Assembly: GCA_024278015.1 (NCBI GenBank)
Contig: JAJRUC010000521.1
Span: 1 to 16,664, forward strand
Length of the DNA stretch: 16,664 nucleotides
DNA from: Chloroflexota bacterium
GTDB taxonomy: Bacteria > Chloroflexota > Anaerolineae > 4572-78
Direction: 5' to 3'
In this document: positions 7,088 to 14,736 of the stretch, piece after piece
Position numbering within the stretch: the first letter of the stretch is position 1
How the letters are laid out: every line of letters starts with the position of its first letter
Program-made: the position numbers and the translations under genes
The notes under the pieces: model-generated
Database searches by the model: none
What the model saw: only the letters and a program-made list of their open reading frames with translations
Told to the model about the DNA's origin: nothing

Positions 7088-8471
7088 TCGAATTTTGGGG
7101 GTAAACCGGCAAATTCCCCTGCTGGACGGCAGTCTGGGGCCGTATGTCAATCTGGATAACGCGGCCAGCACCCCGCCGCTGGTTGACGCGGTAAAGGCGC
7201 TGGACCGATTTTTGCCCTATTACGCCAGCGTCCATCGCGGCACGGGCTTCAAATCCCGGCTGAGTACGGTGGCTTACGACCAGGCGCACGAAATCATCGC
7301 CCGGTTTGTGGGGGCCAACCCGGAAACCAACACCGTCATTTTCGGCAAAAATACCACTGAAGCCATCAACAAACTGTCGTATCGCTTCCCTGTTTCGCCC
7401 GACCAGGTGGTCATCACCACTATGATGGAACATCATTCCAACGACCTGCCCTGGCGAGCGCAGGCGCAGGCTGTTCACGTGGCCGTCACCCCCGACGGCC
7501 GGCTGGATGAAGAGGATTTTGACCGCAAGCTGGCCCAATACGCCGGGCGGGTGGCCCTGGTGGCCGTCACCGGGGCTTCGAATGTGACCGGCTTTTTGAA
7601 CCCCGTCTATCGACTGGCGCGCAAGGCGCATGCGGCGGGCGCAAAAATTCTGGTTGATACGGCCCAGTTTGCCCCGCACCGCCGGGTAGATATGAAAGCC
7701 GATGACCATGCCGAACATCTGGATTTTGTGACGTTATCCGGCCACAAAATGTACGCGCCCTTCGGCACGGGGGCGCTGATTGGCCCCAGGGAAATCTTTT
7801 TGCAAGGCGCGCCGGAATATCGGGGCGGGGGAACCATTGATATTGTGACCCTGGATGAAATTTACTGGGCGGGCCTGCCCGACAGAGAAGAAGCCGGCAG
7901 CCCCAATGTGGTGGGCGCGGTGGCTATGGCCGCCGCCGCCCAGGCGTTAATGGACATAGGCATGGAGACCATCGCCGCGCACGAAGAACACCTGACCGCC
8001 TACGCCCTGGAACAGTTGGCCGCTGTCCCCGGCCTGAAAGTGTACGGTATTTCAGACCCGGCCCGCGCCAACGAGAAGGTGGGCGTTATCCCCTTCAATC
8101 TGGAAGGTGTTTCGCACTTTTTGCTGGCCGCCATTTTAGGCTACGAAGGGGGCATCGGGGTGCGCAGCGGCTGTTTTTGCGCCCACCCGTATGTGGTTCA
8201 CCTGCTCAACCTTTCGGCAGACGAGGCGGAAAGCTGGCGAACCAATATGCTGGCCGGCGATAAATCGAACATGCCCGGCATGGTGCGTATGAGCTTCGGC
8301 TGCTACAACAACACCGCCGATGTGGACCGCCTGATAGAAATGCTGCATCGCGCGCGGCGCGGCAACTACCAGGGCGATTATCGGCTAAACCGGAAAACCG
8401 GCGAATATACCCCCGCCGGCTACGAAGAACTGCTGGCCGATTATTTTTTACTGGAGGGAACACAGCCATAG
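7062..8471 (+). CDS. Cysteine desulfurase-like PLP enzyme (class V aminotransferase, Csd/SufS type)
   Basis: A 469-residue fold-type I PLP enzyme expected to release sulfur from cysteine as an enzyme-bound persulfide, giving alanine. Visible signatures: YVNLDNAAST near the start, GKNTTEAIN (96-104, phosphate-binding region), MMEHHSN (His124 stacking on PLP), VDTAQFAPH (Asp199), LSGHKMYAPFGTG (Lys229, the PLP Schiff-base lysine) and GIGVRSGCFCAHP. In the last, Cys373 aligns with the catalytic cysteine of SufS-type enzymes and Cys371 is an extra one. It is longer than SufS (about 406) because of an insert after the Cys loop and a C-terminal tail rich in Tyr (GNYQGDYRLN...GEYTPAGYEELLADY). AAGGAG at 7050-7055 precedes the ATG by 6 bases. 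It is not next to SufBCD or IscU genes, so the sulfur acceptor is unknown; a related lyase activity is possible. Confidence 0.88.
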   Translation: MQKTVNLRNRILGVNRQIPLLDGSLGPYVNLDNAASTPPLVDAVKALDRFLPYYASVHRGTGFKSRLSTVAYDQAHEIIARFVGANPETNTVIFGKNTTEAINKLSYRFPVSPDQVVITTMMEHHSNDLPWRAQAQAVHVAVTPDGRLDEEDFDRKLAQYAGRVALVAVTGASNVTGFLNPVYRLARKAHAAGAKILVDTAQFAPHRRVDMKADDHAEHLDFVTLSGHKMYAPFGTGALIGPREIFLQGAPEYRGGGTIDIVTLDEIYWAGLPDREEAGSPNVVGAVAMAAAAQALMDIGMETIAAHEEHLTAYALEQLAAVPGLKVYGISDPARANEKVGVIPFNLEGVSHFLLAAILGYEGGIGVRSGCFCAHPYVVHLLNLSADEAESWRTNMLAGDKSNMPGMVRMSFGCYNNTADVDRLIEMLHRARRGNYQGDYRLNRKTGEYTPAGYEELLADYFLLEGTQP

Positions 8472-8496
8472 AAATGCCGCGCCGGTGACACCAATC

Positions 8497-8534
8497 AAAA
8501 AACCGATGGGCGCGTTTGGCCCATCGGTTTTTTT
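8497..8534. terminator. Bidirectional intrinsic terminator
   Basis: A-run, ACCGATGGGC (8502-8511), 7-base loop, GCCCATCGGT (8519-8528), then seven T (8528-8534). The stem is perfect and flanked by A on one side and T on the other, so it can stop transcription of the desulfurase (+) and of the chemoreceptor (-), whose stop codons face each other across it. Confidence 0.9.
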
Positions 8535-8554
8535 GTATGCCGGATGACGAATAA

Positions 8555-10576
8555 TTAATTGGCCGGCAATTTGAAGTGTTCAAACTGGGATTGCAAGGTT
8601 TGGGCCACCCCGTTTAATTCCTGCACAGAGACATCAACCTGTTGAGCCTGAGTGGTAATGGCGTTGATATTCGTGTTCAACTCATCGACGGCGGCGGCGT
8701 TTTCATTGCTCACCAGGGCAATATCCTCCATCACCGTGGTCACATCGCCGGCGCCCGCCGACATTTCTTCCGTAGAGGCCGTGTTTTCTTCCACTACCGC
8801 CGAAACCGTTTCCATGGTGCCGCTTAAATTATTGATTGAGGCATCTATTTGTTGGGCGGCAACGGCAATTTCATCAACCTGTTGGCTAACCGAGACAATC
8901 GCCTGCAAAATACTGGTCAAGGCTTCGTGCGCTTCGTTGGCTTTGGCAACGCCTGTTTCCACCTCGGCGGCGCTGGCCGCCATAGCCTGCGACGCTTCCT
9001 TGACGGTTTGCCGGTTGGTTTGGATCAGGGCGGTAATCTCTTTGGCTGCTATCGCCGATTTTTCGGCCAGTTTGCGGACTTCATCGGCTACCACGCCAAA
9101 GCCGCCCATCTGAAACTGGAAGCGGCCCAGGCTTTTGGCGTGAAACCCAACCTGCACAATACCCGGTTGGTCTCTGCGGGAAACACCCACATATTTAAAG
9201 AGTTTATTGTCAATAGACCGCGCTTGCGCCGGCTGGCACACCACCCCGTTTTTCTGGCGCAGCAATTGTCGAAATTCGTAGGTTTGCGATTGGGGGTCGT
9301 CCAGGAAGCGGAAGCCCAGCAGCCCGGCATCTTCGCTGAAGACCACCGTGCCGTCTTCATCGGTGATGCAAATGTTGTCAATACCGGCCTGATTGGCCAC
9401 CTGATTCCAGTAAGCGGTTGTCCAGTCCTTTTTGCCGATGGTCAGCAGTTCGGCCAGAAGGTATGCCTGGGCGGCCATAATCTGGTCCAGTAATTCTTCG
9501 GCCAGGTTGCGAGACTGGGCCGTGGCCCGCGCCGTTTCGATGGCGGCGTTGAGGGCCAGCAGGTTGGTTTGCGAGGCGATGTCATCAATGGTTTTGACGA
9601 TGTCGCCAATCCGTTCAGACTGCTCGCCCATTTCCGTCACTTTTTGCATAGCGAATCTGGTTTTGTTGCTGATGGCTTCCATACCTTGCAGGTTATTTTC
9701 AACGGTGGCCGCGCCGGTTTGCGCGGTTTTGGCGGCCTGGGCCGCGCCTTGCGCTCCCTGTTGGGTATTGCCGGCCACTTGCCCAATTGCTTGCGCAATC
9801 TGGCCGGTCAAGGTGGCAGATGTGCCCACAGCGGCGGCTTGCTCCTGGGCGCCCCGGGCAATCCCGTCGATGGCCGTTTGCATTTGCTTCAGGAGTTCGG
9901 CGGCTTGCCCCACTTTATACGCCTGTTGGCCGGTACCCTCGGCCACCTGTTCAACCGTCATAGCCGCATGGGTGGCAGCTTCTTTATTGGTCCGGGCAGT
10001 CGTATCCAACTCCAGGCTGGTGATTGTCAGCGTATTCAGGCCATCTTTAATTTGCTGCAACAACCGGCGCAAACTGATGACCATGTTGCGCATCGCTTGT
10101 CCAAGCTGGTCTTTGTCTGATTTCAACTTGACGTGGACATCCAGATTGCCGTCGGCTATTTGTTCGGCCAGGGCAGCCGTCTCTTGTAAATAGGCAAGCA
10201 TGCCCGCAATCGAAGCCTGCATATAACCAATCTCATCGCGGCCGACAACCGTAATATGCTGGTCCAGGTCTCCTTCGGCAATCCGGTATCCAATTTCTGC
10301 CACAGAATTAATGGGTTTGATGACCCAGCGGAACAGGCCATAAATCAACCCGGAACTGGCGGCCATACTGCCCACAAAAAAAACTGCGCCGGTCAGCAAG
10401 GTCATGCCATAGACAGTAAACATGATACCCAGCAAAAATGATACGGCGATGGTGGGCGATGTGATGAGAAAAATCTTGATGAGCAACCCCTTTTTTGAAA
10501 AGAAGTAAGCCGCAAGATTGATAAGGACCATGCAAACAATGGCCTCACCAAGAATTGGTAAATATTGTGCAACCAT
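8555..10576 (-). CDS. Methyl-accepting chemotaxis protein with sensor-like domain inserted in signalling tip
   Basis: A 673-residue chemoreceptor. The ATG at 10576 is chosen because GGAGG (10585-10581) lies 4 bases upstream; an in-frame ATG at 10678 lacks such a site. Order from that start: about three hydrophobic membrane helices (5-26, 30-56, 60-82) with hardly any loop between them, two HAMP-like units (about 84-134 and 135-180), then a long signalling coiled coil. The conserved tip begins IDDIASQTNLLALNAAIETARA and resumes GGFGVVADEVRKLAEKSA. Between them, where receptors normally have about five turn residues, sit about 139 residues (352-490; DNA 9107-9523). The insert contains NICITDEDGTVVFSED, DPQSQTYEFRQLL and LFKYVGVSRRDQPGIVQVGF, which looks like a single Cache/PAS-like sensor. 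The frame is unbroken on both sides. No CheR-binding pentapeptide is seen at the C-terminus (FEHFKLPAN). Sensing is probably intracellular. Confidence 0.9.
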   Translation of the reverse strand: MVAQYLPILGEAIVCMVLINLAAYFFSKKGLLIKIFLITSPTIAVSFLLGIMFTVYGMTLLTGAVFFVGSMAASSGLIYGLFRWVIKPINSVAEIGYRIAEGDLDQHITVVGRDEIGYMQASIAGMLAYLQETAALAEQIADGNLDVHVKLKSDKDQLGQAMRNMVISLRRLLQQIKDGLNTLTITSLELDTTARTNKEAATHAAMTVEQVAEGTGQQAYKVGQAAELLKQMQTAIDGIARGAQEQAAAVGTSATLTGQIAQAIGQVAGNTQQGAQGAAQAAKTAQTGAATVENNLQGMEAISNKTRFAMQKVTEMGEQSERIGDIVKTIDDIASQTNLLALNAAIETARATAQSRNLAEELLDQIMAAQAYLLAELLTIGKKDWTTAYWNQVANQAGIDNICITDEDGTVVFSEDAGLLGFRFLDDPQSQTYEFRQLLRQKNGVVCQPAQARSIDNKLFKYVGVSRRDQPGIVQVGFHAKSLGRFQFQMGGFGVVADEVRKLAEKSAIAAKEITALIQTNRQTVKEASQAMAASAAEVETGVAKANEAHEALTSILQAIVSVSQQVDEIAVAAQQIDASINNLSGTMETVSAVVEENTASTEEMSAGAGDVTTVMEDIALVSNENAAAVDELNTNINAITTQAQQVDVSVQELNGVAQTLQSQFEHFKLPAN

Positions 10577-10729
10577 TGAGCCTCCCCGGATATTATTGAC
10601 GGTATCTGTAGCGTAGCGCCAAAGCGCCAAAATTTTTACAGGCCAAAACTGCCTGTTCTTTTTTTCGGCAAAACGCAAAAAAAGTCCATAAAAATTACGT
10701 AAAGGTTTTGGGGTAGACAGTAGAGATAG
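10577..10729 (-). promoter_or_regulatory. Leader region of the inserted-domain chemoreceptor
   Basis: The gap between the methyltransferase stop and the receptor start contains the conserved direct-repeat motif (10685-10713), an A/T-rich stretch, and a small hairpin ACAGGC/GCCTGT (10638-10656). No convincing -35/-10 pair was found, so the promoter may need an activator. Confidence 0.4.
10685..10713 (-). promoter_or_regulatory. Direct-repeat motif shared by both chemoreceptor genes (copy 1)
   Basis: On the minus strand this reads CTTTACG-TAAT-TTTTATG-GA, two 7-base half-sites at an 11-base period, preceded by CCCCAAAAC. It matches the copy at 13785-13811 at 21 of the first 24 bases. It lies about 109 bases upstream of the receptor start. 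The 7+4 layout is like OmpR/PhoB-family operator boxes. The binding protein is not known. Confidence 0.5.
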
Positions 10730-11332
10730 CTAACAGGCTGTCTCCGCTTTTCGCCGGAACAGATACCAGGCCGATTGCCAGCCCGGTCTGCCGGGCATAC
10801 GGGTTGCGCCGCGCGTGGCCTCTTTCAGGTTAAAGCCGGCGGCAAACAAGGCCAACAACGCCGGTTCTTCAAGGCCCCGTGGCCCCCCCTCTGCCCCGGC
10901 TTCTTTTAGCCGGGCAAACAACAAAAAACACGCGCCCGGCTTAAGCAGCCGTTCCAGACCGCAATAGTACGCCGCCAGGCCGGGGGCATCCAGATTGTGG
11001 GCGCACCCCACATCCACGGCAAAATCATAGCCCGCCGAAGGCAAAAAATGCAGGTCGGTGACATCGGACACATGAAAATTGACGGCTACCCCGGCTGCTG
11101 CGGCGCGTTGCCGGGCCACGTCAATGGCCTGCGGCACAAAATCAACCGCATCAACGGCCCAGCCGCGCCGGGCCATAAAAATGGAGGCCCGGCCGTAACC
11201 GCACCCCAAATCCAGCGCACGCCCCGGCGCCAGGGTCGGCACCAAAGCCTGCACTTCCGGCGGGGGCAAGGCGTCATCCCAGGGAACCTCGTTTTTCTGA
11301 TAATGGTCGCGGAAAACCTGTTCTCTATCCAT
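10730..11332 (-). CDS. Class I SAM-dependent methyltransferase (TehB/Methyltransf_25-like)
   Basis: A 200-residue methyltransferase. The SAM-binding motif I is ALDLGCGYGRASIFMARRG (39-57), followed by the acidic VDAVDF (60-65) at the end of the second strand. VSDVTDLHF (88-96) supplies the adenine-side Asp, YDFAVDVGCAHNL (102-114) is motif IV, and LKPGACFLLFAR (130-141) is the post-motif strand. The N-terminal NEVPWDD (14-20) is seen in small-molecule methyltransferases of the TehB and thiopurine type. It lacks the N-terminal helical domain of CheR, so it is not the receptor methyltransferase. Its ATG is 5 bases after the stop of the chemoreceptor at 11338-13701, so the two are almost certainly cotranscribed. 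The substrate is unknown; a toxic small molecule sensed by the receptor is possible but speculative. Confidence 0.87.
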   Translation of the reverse strand: MDREQVFRDHYQKNEVPWDDALPPPEVQALVPTLAPGRALDLGCGYGRASIFMARRGWAVDAVDFVPQAIDVARQRAAAAGVAVNFHVSDVTDLHFLPSAGYDFAVDVGCAHNLDAPGLAAYYCGLERLLKPGACFLLFARLKEAGAEGGPRGLEEPALLALFAAGFNLKEATRGATRMPGRPGWQSAWYLFRRKAETAC

Positions 11333-11337
11333 AAACT

Positions 11338-13701
11338 CTATGCCAATTCCGGTAAGGGCGCTTCCTCCGTCTCTTGTGCAGGCATACTATCATTATCCTC
11401 AGCCAGCGCAAATTGGTCAATTCGCTGAGTCAATTCATTCGCCACCGCGTTCAGGGTTTCTACTGCCGCTGTCACCCGCGACATCTCATCCACAATCCGG
11501 TTGGCGGCCACAGTAGCGCTTTGCACCACCTGTCCGCTTTGCAGGCTCAATTGGGCCACGGTCTCCGTCACTTCCAGCGCCTCCGCCGCCCCGGCGCTCA
11601 TTTCTTCGGCGGCGGCGGTGTTTTCTTCCACCACCGACGATACGCTGCTCATTGCATCAACCAGTTCAGAGGACGACGCATTGATTTCCTGCGAGGCGGC
11701 GGCGATGTGAGCCACTTGCTGTTGCACGTCTTCCACATTGGTCAAAATGCCGTTCAAGGCTTGCTGCGATTGATGGGCATGGGATACGCCGGTTTCCACC
11801 TCTTGCTGCCCATGTTCCATTGCGGCCACGGCTTCGGCCACCGTCTGCTGGATGGTCTTGACCAGGTTGCCGATTTCTCCGGTGGCGCCGGCAGATTTTT
11901 CCGCCAGTTTGCGAACTTCATCGGCCACCACGGCGAAGCCTTTGCCATGTTCTCCGGCGCGGGCCGCTTCGATGGCGGCGTTGAGGGCCAGTAAATTGGT
12001 TTGGGAGGCAATATCTTCAATGGTTTCCAGAATGATGCCGATTTCATTGGAGCGTTCACCCATTTCCCGCACCCGCATAGCCGAAATTTCAACCTGGTCT
12101 TTAATAGACTGCATGCCGGTAATGGTGGTTTCGATGATTTGGGTGCCGTCGTGCGCCACCTGAGCGGCCGTCGTGGCGCTTTTGGCCCCCGCCGTGGCCG
12201 TTTGAGCTACTTGTTCCATAGCCGTGGAAATCTGCTCGGAAAATCGCATCGATTTTTCCAGGGCGTGGGCCTGCTCTTGCGCTCCCTGGGCCACCCCCTC
12301 CACCGCAAACGAAACCTGACGGATAATCGCGCTGCTCCGTTCAATTTGTTCATGCTCTTTCGAGGCGCTTTGGGCCACCTGCAAGGTAACCTCTACCGTG
12401 TTGTTGGCCGCCTGTCCGGCCCCCCGGCTCACCGAATCCAGTTCGCCGGCGGCGCTGTGCAAACTATTGATGCTATGCAGCACGTTCTTGACCAATTGTT
12501 GCAAATTGCGGCTCATTTGGGCAAAAGATTGGCCCAGCACGTCTTCTTCAGAGCGGGGGGTGATGGTGTTGGTCAAATTCCCGTGGGCAATGTCATCGGC
12601 GGCAGCGGCCATATCTCGCAGATAGGCCGTCATTGTAGAAAAGGCGCGCACCATATCGCCTAATTCGTCGCGGGTGTCCAGGGTAATGTGTTGCTCCAAA
12701 TCGCCGGTGGCAATCCCTCGGATAGCCTGAGCCACGGCTATCACCGGGCCGGTAATGGCGCGGGTCAACAGGAAAGCGACGGCTATTCCCAGGGCCAGCA
12801 TAGCAATGGCCGTACCGATGATGAGGCTGCGGGTTTGTTGCACAGCAACCAGCATGGCGGTTTGGTCTGCCTGCATCCTTTGAACCACCGTGGCATTGAT
12901 GGTTTGTAACAAGGCTTCAACTTTGTGGGCCGCCTCCCGAAATATTTGCGTTTCGGCGGCTATCTGGTCATCCAAAGCCACCAGCCGGTCAAACAAGGTT
13001 CGGTATTCGCCGGCCAGCGCTGCAATTTCATCCTTCTCGCTTTGAGACAGGTCCGCTGCGGCGGTATCGGCCTGTAATTGGGCCACCGCCTTATGCACCT
13101 TGTCCACATATTTTCCGTCGGCGCGCAGCAAGTAATCCTTTTCATGGCGACGTATTACAAGCATATCAACCATCAGGTTATCCAGATTCTTGCCGGTGAC
13201 AACAGCTTCAATTTGATGCACCTTGTCCCGAAACTCGCCCTCCAGACCAACGTCTTTATACCCTTTTTGCTCCAGAAACTGCACCATCTGGATGAAGGTC
13301 AGTTCGTAAGTATTGATGGCCTCCACCACCGCATCGGTAGAATCGGCGATGCGGAAATCCGCCGGGGCCAGGCGCTTGGCGGCGGCCATATTGCGCTTGA
13401 CGAGCGCCACCTGAGCCTGCACGCCGGCCACATATTCGGCGCGGGCCTCTTCAAACCCAACCTCCCTGTACCGCAACAGGTAATCTTTTTCGTCGCGGCG
13501 GGCTTGCAGCATGGTGTATTGGCTCTGTGTATTTAAGTCTCCTATCTTTCCGATGACCTCAAAAAAATCATCAATGTCTTGTTGGGTATTCATAATGCCG
13601 GTTCCGGCCACGGCCGCCATCACGGCCGCCAAAAACAGAACCAGCGCAAAACCACCGAGTATCTTGTACTTTAACTTCAGATTACGAAAGACATCAAACA
13701 C
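11338..13701 (-). CDS. Methyl-accepting chemotaxis protein with helical (HBM-like) sensor domain
   Basis: A 787-residue chemoreceptor of ordinary topology: TM1 at about 14-34, an all-helical outside domain (35-290), TM2 at about 292-313, two HAMP-like units (314-366, 367-410) and a signalling coiled coil. The sensor holds two similar motifs, ARRDEKDYLLRY (67-78) and IRRHEKDYLLRA (183-194), as expected for a two-bundle HBM domain of the McpS type, whose known ligands are organic acids. The tip (562-600) is canonical, ASQTNLLALNAAIEAARA then GEHGKGFAVVADEV, and is a useful comparison for the altered tip of the neighbouring receptor. The C-terminus is acidic (QETEEAPLPELA), with no NWETF-like tether. 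The start codon is GTG at 13701 with AAAGGAG (13714-13708) 6 bases upstream. It heads a two-gene unit with the methyltransferase. Confidence 0.93.
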   Translation of the reverse strand: MFDVFRNLKLKYKILGGFALVLFLAAVMAAVAGTGIMNTQQDIDDFFEVIGKIGDLNTQSQYTMLQARRDEKDYLLRYREVGFEEARAEYVAGVQAQVALVKRNMAAAKRLAPADFRIADSTDAVVEAINTYELTFIQMVQFLEQKGYKDVGLEGEFRDKVHQIEAVVTGKNLDNLMVDMLVIRRHEKDYLLRADGKYVDKVHKAVAQLQADTAAADLSQSEKDEIAALAGEYRTLFDRLVALDDQIAAETQIFREAAHKVEALLQTINATVVQRMQADQTAMLVAVQQTRSLIIGTAIAMLALGIAVAFLLTRAITGPVIAVAQAIRGIATGDLEQHITLDTRDELGDMVRAFSTMTAYLRDMAAAADDIAHGNLTNTITPRSEEDVLGQSFAQMSRNLQQLVKNVLHSINSLHSAAGELDSVSRGAGQAANNTVEVTLQVAQSASKEHEQIERSSAIIRQVSFAVEGVAQGAQEQAHALEKSMRFSEQISTAMEQVAQTATAGAKSATTAAQVAHDGTQIIETTITGMQSIKDQVEISAMRVREMGERSNEIGIILETIEDIASQTNLLALNAAIEAARAGEHGKGFAVVADEVRKLAEKSAGATGEIGNLVKTIQQTVAEAVAAMEHGQQEVETGVSHAHQSQQALNGILTNVEDVQQQVAHIAAASQEINASSSELVDAMSSVSSVVEENTAAAEEMSAGAAEALEVTETVAQLSLQSGQVVQSATVAANRIVDEMSRVTAAVETLNAVANELTQRIDQFALAEDNDSMPAQETEEAPLPELA

Positions 13702-13739
13702 AACGCGCTCCTTTACTTTTTACAGTAGAACCTTTTCCG

Positions 13740-13788
13740 GGTAAAATACCCCTTTACCTATTATCAGATAAACGGGTGTTTTTCTCCA
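13740..13788 (-). promoter_or_regulatory. Promoter and palindromes upstream of the HBM chemoreceptor
   Basis: On the minus strand TGGAGA (13788-13783), 17 bases, then GATAAT (13765-13760) makes a reasonable sigma-70 promoter with a leader of about 50 bases. TTATC-A-GATAA (13761-13771) is a perfect palindrome over the -10, and GGTAAA/TTTACC (13740-13758) forms a stem downstream of it; either could be an operator. Confidence 0.45.
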
Positions 13789-13811
13789 TAAAGATAACGT
13801 AAAGATTTGGG
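13785..13811 (-). promoter_or_regulatory. Direct-repeat motif shared by both chemoreceptor genes (copy 2)
   Basis: The minus strand reads CTTTACG-TTAT-CTTTATG-GA, preceded by CCCAAAT. It adjoins and partly overlaps the proposed -35 box of the HBM chemoreceptor, 84 bases upstream of its GTG, the position expected for an activator. It also lies 40 bases from the divergent SDR gene, which could share the control. Confidence 0.5.
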
Positions 13812-13850
13812 AAAAAACACACAAGATATTTCCGGGAAAGGCTGAAACTT

Positions 13851-14606
13851 GTGAATCTGCAAAACAAAACCGCGCTTGTCACCGGCGCGTCGCGGGGCAT
13901 TGGGCGAGTCATCGCCCAAAAACTGGCCGTCGCCGGGGCCACCGTGGCCGTTCACTACAATCAAAACCGGGCCGCCGCCGAAGAGACGCTGCAATCGCTG
14001 GCCGGCGCGGGCCATATCATTATGCAGGCCAATATGATGAATTCCGCCGAAGTGGAACGCATGGTCAAGACCGCAATTACGCAACTGGGCGGGCTGGATA
14101 TTCTGGTGAACAACGCCGGCGTGTACCAGCAACACCCCGTTGATGCGGTGGATTTTGAGACGTGGCGGGCCGCATGGACCACCGTCATCCAAACCAATCT
14201 CATCGGCGCGGCCAACGCGGCCTACTGCGCGGCCCGCCACATGATGGCCCACGGCGGCGGAAAAATCATCAACATCGGTTCACGGGGGGCGTACCGGGGC
14301 GAGCCGACCGCCCCGGCTTACGGGGCCGCCAAAGCCGGGCTGCACGCCATGAGCCAATCGCTGGCTAAACAGTTGGCCCCGCACAATATTTTTGTGACCG
14401 CTGTGGCCCCCTGTTTTGTGCAAACCGAAATGGCGCGCGGCCTGCTGGACGGCCCCCGGGGGGACGCCATTCGGCAGCAAAGCCCGCTGGGGCGGGTGGC
14501 CGCGCCGGAAGACGTGGCCCACACGGTGTTGTTTTTGGCCGCTCCCGGCTCCGAATACCTGACCGGGGCCGTCATTGATGTGAACGGGGCCTCGTATTTG
14601 CGGTAA
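13851..14606 (+). CDS. SDR-family NAD(P)-dependent oxidoreductase (FabG-like)
   Basis: A 251-residue classical short-chain dehydrogenase, normal length. Cofactor motif TGASRGIG (11-18), NNAGV (87-91), active-site Asn116, Ser144, Tyr157 and Lys161 (YGAAK, with the usual 13-residue Ser-Tyr spacing), VAPCFVQTEM (185-194) and the C-terminal LTGAVIDVNGA (237-247). The residues after the second strand (HYNQNR) suggest NADP(H) preference. The reaction would be reversible oxidation of an alcohol to a ketone; the substrate cannot be told from sequence. The start is GTG at 13851, giving MNLQNKTALVTGAS, with only a weak ribosome site upstream (GGGAAAGG ending 11 bases before). It is divergent from the chemoreceptor across a 149-base control region. 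Confidence 0.92.
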   Translation: MNLQNKTALVTGASRGIGRVIAQKLAVAGATVAVHYNQNRAAAEETLQSLAGAGHIIMQANMMNSAEVERMVKTAITQLGGLDILVNNAGVYQQHPVDAVDFETWRAAWTTVIQTNLIGAANAAYCAARHMMAHGGGKIINIGSRGAYRGEPTAPAYGAAKAGLHAMSQSLAKQLAPHNIFVTAVAPCFVQTEMARGLLDGPRGDAIRQQSPLGRVAAPEDVAHTVLFLAAPGSEYLTGAVIDVNGASYLR

Positions 14607-14613
14607 AGCCGGT

Positions 14614-14642
14614 TTGCCGCCGCCCCCGCCGCCGGGTATAAT
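14614..14642 (+). promoter_or_regulatory. Sigma-70-type promoter for the penicillin-binding protein gene
   Basis: TTGCCG (14614-14619), a 17-base spacer, then a perfect TATAAT (14637-14642). It lies just after the SDR stop and would give a leader of about 88 bases before the ATG at 14737. The rest of the 130-base gap shows no other structure worth naming. Confidence 0.6.
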
Positions 14643-14736
14643 CTCCCCTCAACAGACCGTCAATCGGGAACTTGCGGCCCGTTTTCGGCGTTTAAAAACC
14701 AATCCTATCCGATGAATACCGTAGCGGGCCGACCCT

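Noticed and set aside
9107..9523. Chemoreceptor insert as a frameshift or a gene-fusion artefact
   Set aside because: The insert is a whole number of codons, both flanks stay in the same frame, its translation looks like a real folded domain, and it sits exactly at the structural turn. Misassembly still needs read evidence.
9432..10193. 253-codon plus-strand open frame rich in Ser, Ala and Cys
   Set aside because: It is the complement of the repetitive chemoreceptor coiled coil; composition explained by the heptad codons on the other strand.
10577..10678. 34-residue N-terminal extension of the inserted-domain chemoreceptor
   Set aside because: No ribosome site at the upstream ATG, whereas GGAGG precedes the ATG at 10576. 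The extension is not hydrophobic or conserved-looking.
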